Source: an uncultured Rikenellaceae bacterium
GTDB lineage: Bacteria; Bacteroidota; Bacteroidia; Bacteroidales; UBA932
Length of the DNA: 11,796 bases
Assembly (NCBI GenBank): GCA_937906485.1
Contig: CALCYB010000042.1
Coordinates: 1 to 11,796 of the forward strand
Direction of reading: 5' to 3'
Positions within the stretch are counted from its first letter, which is position 1; the number at the start of each line of letters is the position of its first letter. Below, in pieces: positions 1-6,874 of this stretch. Under the pieces are notes generated by a model. The model saw only the letters and a list, made by a program, of their open reading frames with translations, had not been told where the DNA came from and made no database searches. The position numbers and the translations under genes are program-made.

Positions 1-1269
1 AAAGGCTGTCAGGGCGTCGTATGCCGGAGTCCCGGGTGCCGGATAAAGCGAAGGATCGTCGTGACCATACCCCTGTCCTCCACCCCAACTGCTTTGGGCA
101 AAAGCCAACAGTCCCTCGGGCATTCCGTTGTGAGGGAAGGTCTTGCTTTTGTCATCAACCCGGACATCGTTCCACAAACAGAGGATAGCACCCATTGCCT
201 TGCCGTCGTACTCCGGTACAGCAGCGGTCTGGTGCAACAGAAAACCTGCCGTATTGACCAAAGGATTGCCCAGGTTCAGGTACCCCATGTACGAGTCCAC
301 ATACCGGCGGGGAAAGCCTTTGCCGGAAGCCCGTCTGCCTTCATCCGACCATATCTGCGAAATGGTCTGCTCCGAAGAGGGCAACCCCGGGTACCAGGCC
401 AGAGGCGTCCTCCCATGTTCCTGCAACAAGTTTTCACAAAAGGCCATGAACTGACCAGGATTTTCGATATGGACTTCATCGGAGCCGATGTGGATATAAG
501 GACAATCCTCGGCCGGTATTTCTTCAAAAAACTCCTTCAGACAGGCTTCCAGCACCTTCATGCCCTCTGGAGTCGCCATTCCGAAACCGAAGGCCCGGTC
601 AAAATACTGGCTATGGCCCGGCATATCGATTTCTGGAATCACGGTAATGCCCCGCCGGGCAGCATAAGCAATGACCTCGCGAATCTGATCATAGGTATAG
701 AAACGACCTTGATCGCGTCCCTGACGCTGGTGCTTCGGATCGTTCAGTTGGGGATAGGCCCGGCACTCGATCCGCCAGGCCGGATGGTCCGTCAGGTGCC
801 AGTGAAAGACATTCAGTTTGTAATAAGCAAGCAAGTCCAGCTCCTGCTTGATCTGCTCCACTTCCCGGAAATTCCGGCCGGTATCGTGCATGAATCCCCG
901 GATCGGGAAAGCGGGCCAGTCCCGGACCGTTACCCGGGGCATTTTCCGACCGATGAAGCAGTCCTCCATCAGGAATTCATCCGGTCCCACCCCGGTCAAC
1001 TGGGCCAGGGTTGCCTTGGCATGTACCAGCTCCTGCGGCGTAGCGGCACTCAGACAGACCGTCCGGCCCTTGGTCCACAACCGATAACCGGTCTTGAGGG
1101 TGGTATCCACCTGCTGCACCACTTTCCGGATGCGCAGTTCTCTACCCGCCTCCCGGGTCATTTCTTTGGGTTGGGGAATCAACGGCTGCGCTTGCACACA
1201 GGCCAAACCGGATACAGCGATGCAGACTGCCATCAGCAACATCCGTACAGGAGCTTTGATTTTTTGCAT
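1..1269 (-). CDS. GH20 beta-N-acetylhexosaminidase, secreted, 3' end outside window
   Basis: Reading the minus strand from ATG at 1269 gives 423 open codons with no stop before the window edge, so the C-terminus is missing. Residues 1-28 form a signal peptide (basic start, hydrophobic core, VQA before Gln29). Cys24 sits in a poor lipobox, so signal peptidase I is more likely. A short N-terminal domain of about 85 residues precedes the GH20 barrel, which starts near 113. Visible barrel motifs are RGFMHD (R124, D129), NVFHWHLTD (153-161), PEIDMPGH (212-219) and HIGSDEV, with the catalytic pair D264-E265. GH20 enzymes remove terminal GlcNAc/GalNAc from glycans by substrate-assisted catalysis; here probably in the periplasm or at the surface. 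The exact substrate cannot be inferred. The gene is divergent from the redox operon and shares an 89-bp intergenic region with it. Confidence 0.93.
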   Translation of the reverse strand, partial: MQKIKAPVRMLLMAVCIAVSGLACVQAQPLIPQPKEMTREAGRELRIRKVVQQVDTTLKTGYRLWTKGRTVCLSAATPQELVHAKATLAQLTGVGPDEFLMEDCFIGRKMPRVTVRDWPAFPIRGFMHDTGRNFREVEQIKQELDLLAYYKLNVFHWHLTDHPAWRIECRAYPQLNDPKHQRQGRDQGRFYTYDQIREVIAYAARRGITVIPEIDMPGHSQYFDRAFGFGMATPEGMKVLEACLKEFFEEIPAEDCPYIHIGSDEVHIENPGQFMAFCENLLQEHGRTPLAWYPGLPSSEQTISQIWSDEGRRASGKGFPRRYVDSYMGYLNLGNPLVNTAGFLLHQTAAVPEYDGKAMGAILCLWNDVRVDDKSKTFPHNGMPEGLLAFAQSSWGGGQGYGHDDPSLYPAPGTPAYDALTAF

Positions 1270-1288
1270 AGTCAGAACGATTTATCCA

Positions 1289-1296
1289 CAAAATTA
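1289..1296 (-). promoter_or_regulatory. Bacteroidetes -7 box for the GH20 gene
   Basis: On the minus strand this reads TAATTTTG, a full match to TAnnTTTG, ending 19 nt before the ATG. The implied leader is about a dozen nt. No convincing -33 TTTG was seen. Confidence 0.5.
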
Positions 1297-1328
1297 CAAT
1301 TAGTTTTTCCATTTGCACGGATTAATAG

Positions 1329-1336
1329 TAACTTTG
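1329..1336 (+). promoter_or_regulatory. Bacteroidetes -7 box for the redox operon
   Basis: TAACTTTG matches TAnnTTTG and ends 22 nt before the ATG at 1359. A TTTG at 1312-1315 is too close (13-nt gap) to be a normal -33 element; the T-run near 1303-1308 is better placed. Confidence 0.5.
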
Positions 1337-1358
1337 TCAATCATCAAAACAGGTCCTT

Positions 1359-2876
1359 ATGACTCCTACCTACTCCCTCTTGCGCAAATTACGGGTAACC
1401 CTGGCGACCATCAGCCTGCTGCTTGTCACCCTCTTGTTTCTTGACTTTACCGGAACCCTCCACGCCTGGCTGGGCTGGATGGCGCGCATCCAGTTTTTAC
1501 CGGCCGTTCTGGCCCTGAATTTTGGCGTGGTGGCCGGACTGCTGGTGGTGACCCTGCTGTTCGGACGCATCTACTGCTCGGTCATCTGTCCGCTCGGCAT
1601 CCTGCAGGATGTCTTTGCCTGGATGGGACGCCGCAGCAAGAAATTCCGCTATACCTATTCACCGGCCAAGAAGATCCTGCGCTACACCCTGCTGGCGGTA
1701 TTTGTCATCGCATTGATTGCCGGAGCCGGCTCGCTGACCGCCCTGCTCGCTCCGTACAGCGCCTACGGACGCATCGCACAGAACCTGTTTGCCCCGCTCT
1801 ACCAATGGGGCAACAACCTGCTGGCCTATTTTGCCGAGCGCTGGGACAGTTACGCCTTCTACTCGGTAGATGTATGGATCAGGAGCATTCCGACCTTCTG
1901 CATTGCGGCAGTCACCTTCATCGCGCTGGGTATCCTGGCCTGGAGAAACGGACGCACCTACTGCAACACCCTCTGCCCGGTGGGCACCTTCCTGGGCTTC
2001 TTCGCCCGCTTCTCGTTGCTGAAACCGGTCATTGATCCTGAAAAATGCAAGGATTGCGGTCTTTGCAGCCGCAACTGCAAAGCCTCCTGCATTGACAGCG
2101 AGCACCATAGCATCGACTACAGCCGATGCGTGGTCTGCCTGGACTGCCTGGACACCTGCCGCCACGACGCCATCCGCTACCAACGGCGGACAAAGGCCTC
2201 GCAGCCAGCTACCGGGTCCCAAGCCCCTGCCAAATCCCAAGCTGCTGACGGGTCCCGCCGCCGCTTTTTGGCCACAGCAGCGACCCTGTCCACAACGGCA
2301 GTATTGAAAGCCCAATCCGACAAGGTGGACGGCGGACTTGCCGTCATCCTGGACAAAGAAATACCGGAGCGCAAGACCCCGATTGTCCCTGCGGGAGCAC
2401 AAAGTCTCCGACACCTGCGACAACATTGTACCGGTTGCCAGCTGTGTGTTTCCGTATGCCCGAACGGCGTTCTCCGCCCGTCCGGTGACCTGGAGACCCT
2501 GATGCAGCCCGAATGTTCCTATGAACGGGGCTACTGCCGGCCGGAATGTACCCGATGTTCAGAAGTCTGCCCGACCGGAGCCATCCGGCGCATTGACCGC
2601 GCTGAAAAATCAGCCATCCAGATCGGCCACGCCGTATGGATCAAAGAAAACTGCCTTCCCTTGACAGAAGGCACCTGGTGCGGCAATTGTGCCCGCCGTT
2701 GCCCCAGTGGAGCCATCACCATGGTCCCCTCGGATCCCAATGATCCCAAATCCATCCGGACTCCCAGCATCAACACCGAACGTTGCATAGGTTGCGGAGC
2801 TTGTGAAAACCTCTGCCCGGCCCGTCCGTTCAGTGCCATCTACGTAGAAGGCCACCAACAACACCGTACCATCTAA
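1359..2876 (+). CDS. NapH-NapG-like membrane polyferredoxin fusion
   Basis: A 505-residue protein with two halves. Residues 1-270 resemble NapH/MauN-type quinol-oxidising ferredoxins: about four membrane segments (near 12-32, 52-70, 108-130, 176-195), two CxxxCP motifs (C73/C77 and C202/C206) and two cytoplasmic ferredoxin motifs (C230-C233-C236-C240 and C257-C260-C263-C267). A Gln/Ala/Ser-rich linker leads to SRRRFL (299-304) and a short hydrophobic run, which looks like a twin-arginine signal inside the chain. Residues 345-505 resemble NapG, with four more cysteine groups (C357-C367, C386-C404, C432-C448, C476-C486). In nitrate-reductase systems NapG and NapH are separate proteins that pass electrons from menaquinol across the membrane. 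No nap catalytic gene is visible here. The next gene, 18 bp downstream, is a ferredoxin-type reductase and is the likely partner. The electron-transfer assignment is firm; the final acceptor is inferred. Confidence 0.88.
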   Translation: MTPTYSLLRKLRVTLATISLLLVTLLFLDFTGTLHAWLGWMARIQFLPAVLALNFGVVAGLLVVTLLFGRIYCSVICPLGILQDVFAWMGRRSKKFRYTYSPAKKILRYTLLAVFVIALIAGAGSLTALLAPYSAYGRIAQNLFAPLYQWGNNLLAYFAERWDSYAFYSVDVWIRSIPTFCIAAVTFIALGILAWRNGRTYCNTLCPVGTFLGFFARFSLLKPVIDPEKCKDCGLCSRNCKASCIDSEHHSIDYSRCVVCLDCLDTCRHDAIRYQRRTKASQPATGSQAPAKSQAADGSRRRFLATAATLSTTAVLKAQSDKVDGGLAVILDKEIPERKTPIVPAGAQSLRHLRQHCTGCQLCVSVCPNGVLRPSGDLETLMQPECSYERGYCRPECTRCSEVCPTGAIRRIDRAEKSAIQIGHAVWIKENCLPLTEGTWCGNCARRCPSGAITMVPSDPNDPKSIRTPSINTERCIGCGACENLCPARPFSAIYVEGHQQHRTI

Positions 2877-2894
2877 CCCCTAAAACCGTAGTTT

Positions 2895-4319
2895 ATGAAA
2901 CAACTTCATCACGTCAATCGTCGGGAATTTCTCAAACGCATCGGAGCCGGTACCGCGCTCTCTTTAGGGGCTATTGCCGGATGTCGTCCCCAACAGCAGA
3001 AAACGACCGATCCCGGTACTGACCGGGAAGTTCCGGTGGATCAGATGACCTACCGCAATCACCCCACCAGTGGGGACAAAGTCTCGTTATTGGGTTATGG
3101 CTGTATGCGCTGGCCCATGATCCCCGCTCCGGACGGAGACGGAGAAATCATTGATCAGGAGACCGTCAACAGTTTGGTGGATTATGCCTTGGCCCATGGG
3201 GTCAATTACTTCGATACCGCACCGCCTTATGGCCGCGGAATGTCAGAAACTGCCACAGGAATCGCCTTATCGCGTCATCCCCGAGAATCCTATCTGCTGG
3301 CCACCAAGATGTCCAACCAAAGCTTTGCCCGTAGCGGCATGCAAGGCAAGGAATTGTATCAGGCTTCCGTACAGATGTACCGGGACTCTCAGAAATACCT
3401 GAAAACCGATTATTTTGACTATTACCTGCTGCATAACCTCGGCGGAGGAAACGGCATCCCCTTTGTCAACCAACGTTTCTTCGATAACGGACTCATTGAT
3501 TTTCTGATCAAGGAGCGGGAAAACGGGAACATCCGTCACCTGGGCTTCTCCTACCATGGAGACATCAAGGTCTTTGACTACATGCTCTCACTCCACGACA
3601 AATACCACTGGGATTTTGTGCAGATTCAGATGAATTATGTCGATTACCGGCATGCTTCCGGGGCCAACTTCAACGCCGAATACCTCTATGCGGAACTTGA
3701 CAAACGCGGCATTCCGGTAGTCATCATGGAACCCCTGCTCGGTGGTCGTCTGGCCTCCCTCACCCAGCACCTGAACGAAGCATTGCAGACCCAGCGTCCC
3801 CAAAGCAGCATTGCCTCCTGGGCCTTCCGCTTTGCCGGCTCTTTCCCCAGGGTACTCACCGTGCTGAGCGGCATGACCTACCTGGAACACCTTCAGGACA
3901 ACATCCGCACCTACTCTCCGCTGGAGCCTTGTACACAAACCGAATTGGACCTGCTGGAAAAAACGGCTAAAATCTTTGTCCAATCCCCCTCGGTTCCCTG
4001 TACTACCTGCCAATACTGCATGCCTTGTCCTTACGGCCTGGACATTCCCGGCATCTTCTCACATTACAACAAGTGCATCAATGAAGGGTATGTTTCCGAA
4101 TCCTCCCAGGATCCCAACTACAAGGAAGCCCGTCGGGCCTTTCTGATCGGATATGACCGTAGTGTCCCCAAACTCCGTCAGGCGGACCATTGCATCGGTT
4201 GTGGCAAATGTACCCCCCACTGCCCGCAATCCATCCGCATACCGCGCGAATTGCGTCGCATCAGCAACTATGTGGAAGCGCTGAAACAGGAACCCCATCC
4301 GGACATCAATCACGTTTGA
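2895..4319 (+). CDS. Tat-type lipoprotein aldo/keto reductase with C-terminal 4Fe-4S dicluster
   Basis: A 474-residue protein. The N-terminus has a twin-arginine motif, NRREFLK (8-14), a hydrophobic stretch and lipobox AIAGC with Cys30, suggesting export in folded form and lipid anchoring. The residues after Cys30 lack the acidic surface-export signal of Bacteroidetes, so a periplasm-facing position is likelier. The barrel (about 50-345) carries the aldo/keto reductase tetrad: D107 (NYFDTAPPYG), Y112, K138 (LLATKM) and H180 (YLLHN). The cofactor-type motif VLSGMT...L.DN (321-336) is kept. The tail has C369-C372-C375-C378-P and C433-C436-C439-C443-P, two ferredoxin-like motifs. The start at 2895 is 18 bp after the polyferredoxin stop, so the genes are probably co-transcribed. 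The family reduces carbonyls with NAD(P)H; substrate is unknown. The end overlaps the convergent permease gene. Confidence 0.9.
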   Translation: MKQLHHVNRREFLKRIGAGTALSLGAIAGCRPQQQKTTDPGTDREVPVDQMTYRNHPTSGDKVSLLGYGCMRWPMIPAPDGDGEIIDQETVNSLVDYALAHGVNYFDTAPPYGRGMSETATGIALSRHPRESYLLATKMSNQSFARSGMQGKELYQASVQMYRDSQKYLKTDYFDYYLLHNLGGGNGIPFVNQRFFDNGLIDFLIKERENGNIRHLGFSYHGDIKVFDYMLSLHDKYHWDFVQIQMNYVDYRHASGANFNAEYLYAELDKRGIPVVIMEPLLGGRLASLTQHLNEALQTQRPQSSIASWAFRFAGSFPRVLTVLSGMTYLEHLQDNIRTYSPLEPCTQTELDLLEKTAKIFVQSPSVPCTTCQYCMPCPYGLDIPGIFSHYNKCINEGYVSESSQDPNYKEARRAFLIGYDRSVPKLRQADHCIGCGKCTPHCPQSIRIPRELRRISNYVEALKQEPHPDINHV

Positions 4320-6654
4320 GTTCCCGGATCGGGTTGGTGTTCATTAGCTGCAGGGTCTGGTAACTGACCGAAAGGATTGCAACCAGAGCGATCAGCACGA
4401 TGGCCGCCCCATAGATCCACCAGGCATTATTGATCCGGTACACATAACCGCTGAGCCATTGTTGCACAACAAGGTATCCGACCGGAACAGCAATAAGGGC
4501 CGCTACGGCTACCACCTTGAGAAATCCCCAGGACATGCTCCAGAAAACCTCTTTTCGGCTGCATCCGAATACTTTTCGGATGGACCAGTTGCGGGCCTGC
4601 TGGCGGGTATAGTAGGTACTCATTGCCAACAGAGCCATAGCGGTCAGCATCATCACCAGCAGGGTAAAAAGCGTGATGAGTTTCAGGTTGTTCTCCTCTT
4701 CCGAGAAATATCCCCGATAAATTGACTGAAGGCTGCTGATGTTCATGTTGTGCTGAGAAAGACGTTGGTCGTAAAAATGCTGCAAGGCGGCTGTCGCTTC
4801 CTGTTCACTGCCGGAGACCTTCACAACAAGACTCCTCAAATAAGCCAGGTCATCCCCCGGTTGGTGCGTTTTGTTCCACCAGACCAGGTTGGAAGAGGCA
4901 CAATCTTCCAAACTGCGTCCTCCTTTCTGGATATCTTGTATGATCCCACAAATGGGATAGGAAACACCGGAAAGCACCACATGGTCCGCCGAATAATCCA
5001 GGCCCATCCCTTTCATTGCACCTTCGGTGAGCCACAAGGACCCATCCTGCCCTTCGAGCTGCTGCGTATGGATGCTCCTGACCCGGAAACCCAGCATCCG
5101 AAAAGCAGCGGAATCCCCGTACATCAGTTCCAGCTGAAGCTTTTCTCCTTGATAGGAAACGCCCATACCGCACCTGTTGGAGTGAGCGGGAGAATATTGC
5201 ACCCAACCCACTTGTTCCACAAAAGGCAATTGGAGCAGTTCATCCTCCAAATAATCTGCATCCCGTTGTGCCCCCTCAACGGCAAGAATCCCCGTCCGCT
5301 CGTACCCTGTATCCCGGGCCAACAAATACCGGAACTGGACAAACATCGCCAATGCTATACACAACGTAGCAATGGTGACCACATTCTGGATACAGATAAA
5401 GGCTTTTCCCAAGCGCATCTTACCGGGAGCAGCAAAGCTTCCTTTGACCACATCGATCGGCTTGTACCTGGATATGAGCATGGCCGGCACCCATCCCGCC
5501 AACAAAGCCACCGCAGCAACCAACAAGACCATCACCAGGATCCCTCCAACTCCCAGGTTGTCCACCAGCGAGACCTCTTTGCCCAGCAACACAGCAGCAG
5601 AAGGTCCAAATACCTTCACCAGCAACAAGGAAAGCACAAAAGAACAAGAGGTCATCAGGAAAGCCTCCCGGATGTAGCGGTACATGATTTTCCACTTCGG
5701 CTCTCCCAAAAGACGCCGGGTGGCCATCTCTTTAGCCCGGAAACCGATTTGAGCGACACTCAAAGAAATATAGTTCAGCAAAGCAAATACCAGCAACAAA
5801 ACGGCAGCCGCAGCAAAAAGCAAGATAAACGACAGATTGACCCGGCCGACAAACGGCAGATGCATCACGCAGATTCCATAATGGATTTGAGAAAATGGAG
5901 ACAGCAAGAACTCTTTCTCCAGTCCAACCCGGTACAAGATGTCGTTCTTCTTCAAATGCGCCAAAGCCTTCTCCTGCAACGCCTCCACCGATGTACCCGG
6001 CACGAGCCGGAAGAAATTGACAGCCGTTCCATTTCCCTCACGGATCAGGTTGGGAGACAATTCCGCCAGGTGATGGACCCCGTAAATCAGATCCATAGAG
6101 GGGAATACCGAACGTGAGATGGTTTCATAAACCCCGGAAATGACCAGATCCTTCTTCAGACTACCGACCGTCACCTCTACCCGCTGACCAATGGGGGACT
6201 CCTCCTGAAAATAGCGACGGGCAAAGGACTCGCTGACAACCACCGCATCCGGAGCTTGCAATGCCTCCTCAGAGGTTCCCTCAACAAACGGGAAACGGAA
6301 AAAACGGAAAAAATTGGTATCCACCACAAGCGCTTCCTGCGGCAGGGTCTGTTCCCGCAGGGTCACCTCCATCGTCGAACCACTCAAAATATTGGTTGAC
6401 ACCATTCGGCAAACGTCCTCCACCTCGGGAAACTCCTCAACAAGAAGATCCCCGACCGTATAGCTCATGATGCTGAACGTCTCGCCATGAGCAACATACA
6501 CCTGATCTGTTCCCTTGAGTTGCTTGTCATAACCCAATTCACCAGCCACAAATGCAACAATCAACACCACAAAGGCCAGCGCAATGCTCAATCCCACCAC
6601 CTCAATGGCAGTATACCCTTTGTTCCGGGACAAAAAACGAAAGTAACTTCTCAT
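4306..6654 (-). CDS. FtsX/MacB-like ABC transporter permease
   Basis: A full-length 782-residue permease of the large two-domain type common in Bacteroidota. The N-terminus (MRSYFRFLSRNKGYTAIEV) leads into a first membrane segment (about 16-40) and a MacB-type periplasmic domain (about 41-270). Membrane segments follow near 272-298, 332-350, 369-395 and 418-445, then a second periplasmic domain, then three segments near 657-682, 713-734 and 745-765. IRKVFG (692-697) after the sixth segment and the ending NPIRELKRD are typical. Such permeases work with a LolD/MacB-type ATPase in mechanotransmission, exporting lipoproteins or small molecules or acting on the envelope; no ATPase gene is in view. 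It is paralogous to the protein starting at 11676 and to the remnant at 11201-11400. The 220-bp upstream region carries a two-palindrome module and no -7 box. Confidence 0.92.
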   Translation of the reverse strand: MRSYFRFLSRNKGYTAIEVVGLSIALAFVVLIVAFVAGELGYDKQLKGTDQVYVAHGETFSIMSYTVGDLLVEEFPEVEDVCRMVSTNILSGSTMEVTLREQTLPQEALVVDTNFFRFFRFPFVEGTSEEALQAPDAVVVSESFARRYFQEESPIGQRVEVTVGSLKKDLVISGVYETISRSVFPSMDLIYGVHHLAELSPNLIREGNGTAVNFFRLVPGTSVEALQEKALAHLKKNDILYRVGLEKEFLLSPFSQIHYGICVMHLPFVGRVNLSFILLFAAAAVLLLVFALLNYISLSVAQIGFRAKEMATRRLLGEPKWKIMYRYIREAFLMTSCSFVLSLLLVKVFGPSAAVLLGKEVSLVDNLGVGGILVMVLLVAAVALLAGWVPAMLISRYKPIDVVKGSFAAPGKMRLGKAFICIQNVVTIATLCIALAMFVQFRYLLARDTGYERTGILAVEGAQRDADYLEDELLQLPFVEQVGWVQYSPAHSNRCGMGVSYQGEKLQLELMYGDSAAFRMLGFRVRSIHTQQLEGQDGSLWLTEGAMKGMGLDYSADHVVLSGVSYPICGIIQDIQKGGRSLEDCASSNLVWWNKTHQPGDDLAYLRSLVVKVSGSEQEATAALQHFYDQRLSQHNMNISSLQSIYRGYFSEEENNLKLITLFTLLVMMLTAMALLAMSTYYTRQQARNWSIRKVFGCSRKEVFWSMSWGFLKVVAVAALIAVPVGYLVVQQWLSGYVYRINNAWWIYGAAIVLIALVAILSVSYQTLQLMNTNPIRELKRD

Positions 6655-6672
6655 GCTACGCTATTGTTAAAC

Positions 6673-6689
6673 TGTAAAATTCTTTTACA
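6673..6689. promoter_or_regulatory. Perfect 17-bp palindrome in the permease leader (operator candidate)
   Basis: TGTAAAATTCTTTTACA: 7-bp arms match perfectly around a 3-nt centre. It lies 18 nt before the ATG at 6654 and 45 bp after TTGGCAC. The same element with the same 45-bp spacing stands before the second permease gene (11645-11661). Confidence 0.7.
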
Positions 6690-6734
6690 AACCACCTCCA
6701 TTCCACGAGGATGGAAACAATAGGTAACAATACC

Positions 6735-6741
6735 GTGCCAA
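6735..6741 (-). promoter_or_regulatory. TTGGCAC element, sigma-54 -24-like, before permease 1
   Basis: The minus strand reads TTGGCACG, a full match to the -24 part of the sigma-54 consensus. At the proper -12 spacing the expected GC is replaced by TT; TTGTT occurs one base too close. If it is a -24 element, transcription would start near 6714 with a leader of about 60 nt. The identical 7-mer lies at 11593-11599 in the same relative place. Confidence 0.45.
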
Positions 6742-6795
6742 CCCATTTATTCAACTATCAGTCAGCACTATAAAAAAAACACCACCCGCAAGGAA

Positions 6796-6823
6796 TGTAA
6801 AGAAATCTTACAACAATGTAAAT
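6796..6823 (-). promoter_or_regulatory. Upstream palindrome plus half-site (activator site candidate), permease 1
   Basis: The 17-bp imperfect palindrome TGTAAAGAAATCTTACA (6796-6812) has outer arms TGTAA/TTACA. Four nt away is a further half-site, TGTAAAT (6817-6823). On the gene strand the order is ATTTACA, 4 nt, TGTAAG...CTTTACATTC, almost the same as at 11513-11542. Its centre is about 90 bp before the start predicted from TTGGCAC. Confidence 0.6.
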
Positions 6824-6874
6824 CCTTATTGACACAGAAATGTTATTAATCATATCATCTGCGTTCACCGTCTT

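Noticed and set aside
61..1362. A 433-codon open frame on the plus strand
   Set aside because: It lies opposite the whole GH20 gene, shows no recognisable domain, and its existence follows from the GC-rich codon pattern of the real gene. The minus frame has signal peptide and catalytic motifs.
1659..2426. A 255-codon open frame on the minus strand
   Set aside because: Antisense to the polyferredoxin gene, whose cysteine motifs leave no doubt about the coding frame.
4750..6117. A 455-codon open frame on the plus strand
   Set aside because: Antisense to the FtsX-like permease; Gln/His-rich low-quality translation without domain features.
6701..6716. Hairpin TTCCA-CGAGGA-TGGAA in the permease 1 leader
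   Set aside because: Only a 5-bp stem with a 6-nt loop and no counterpart before permease 2.
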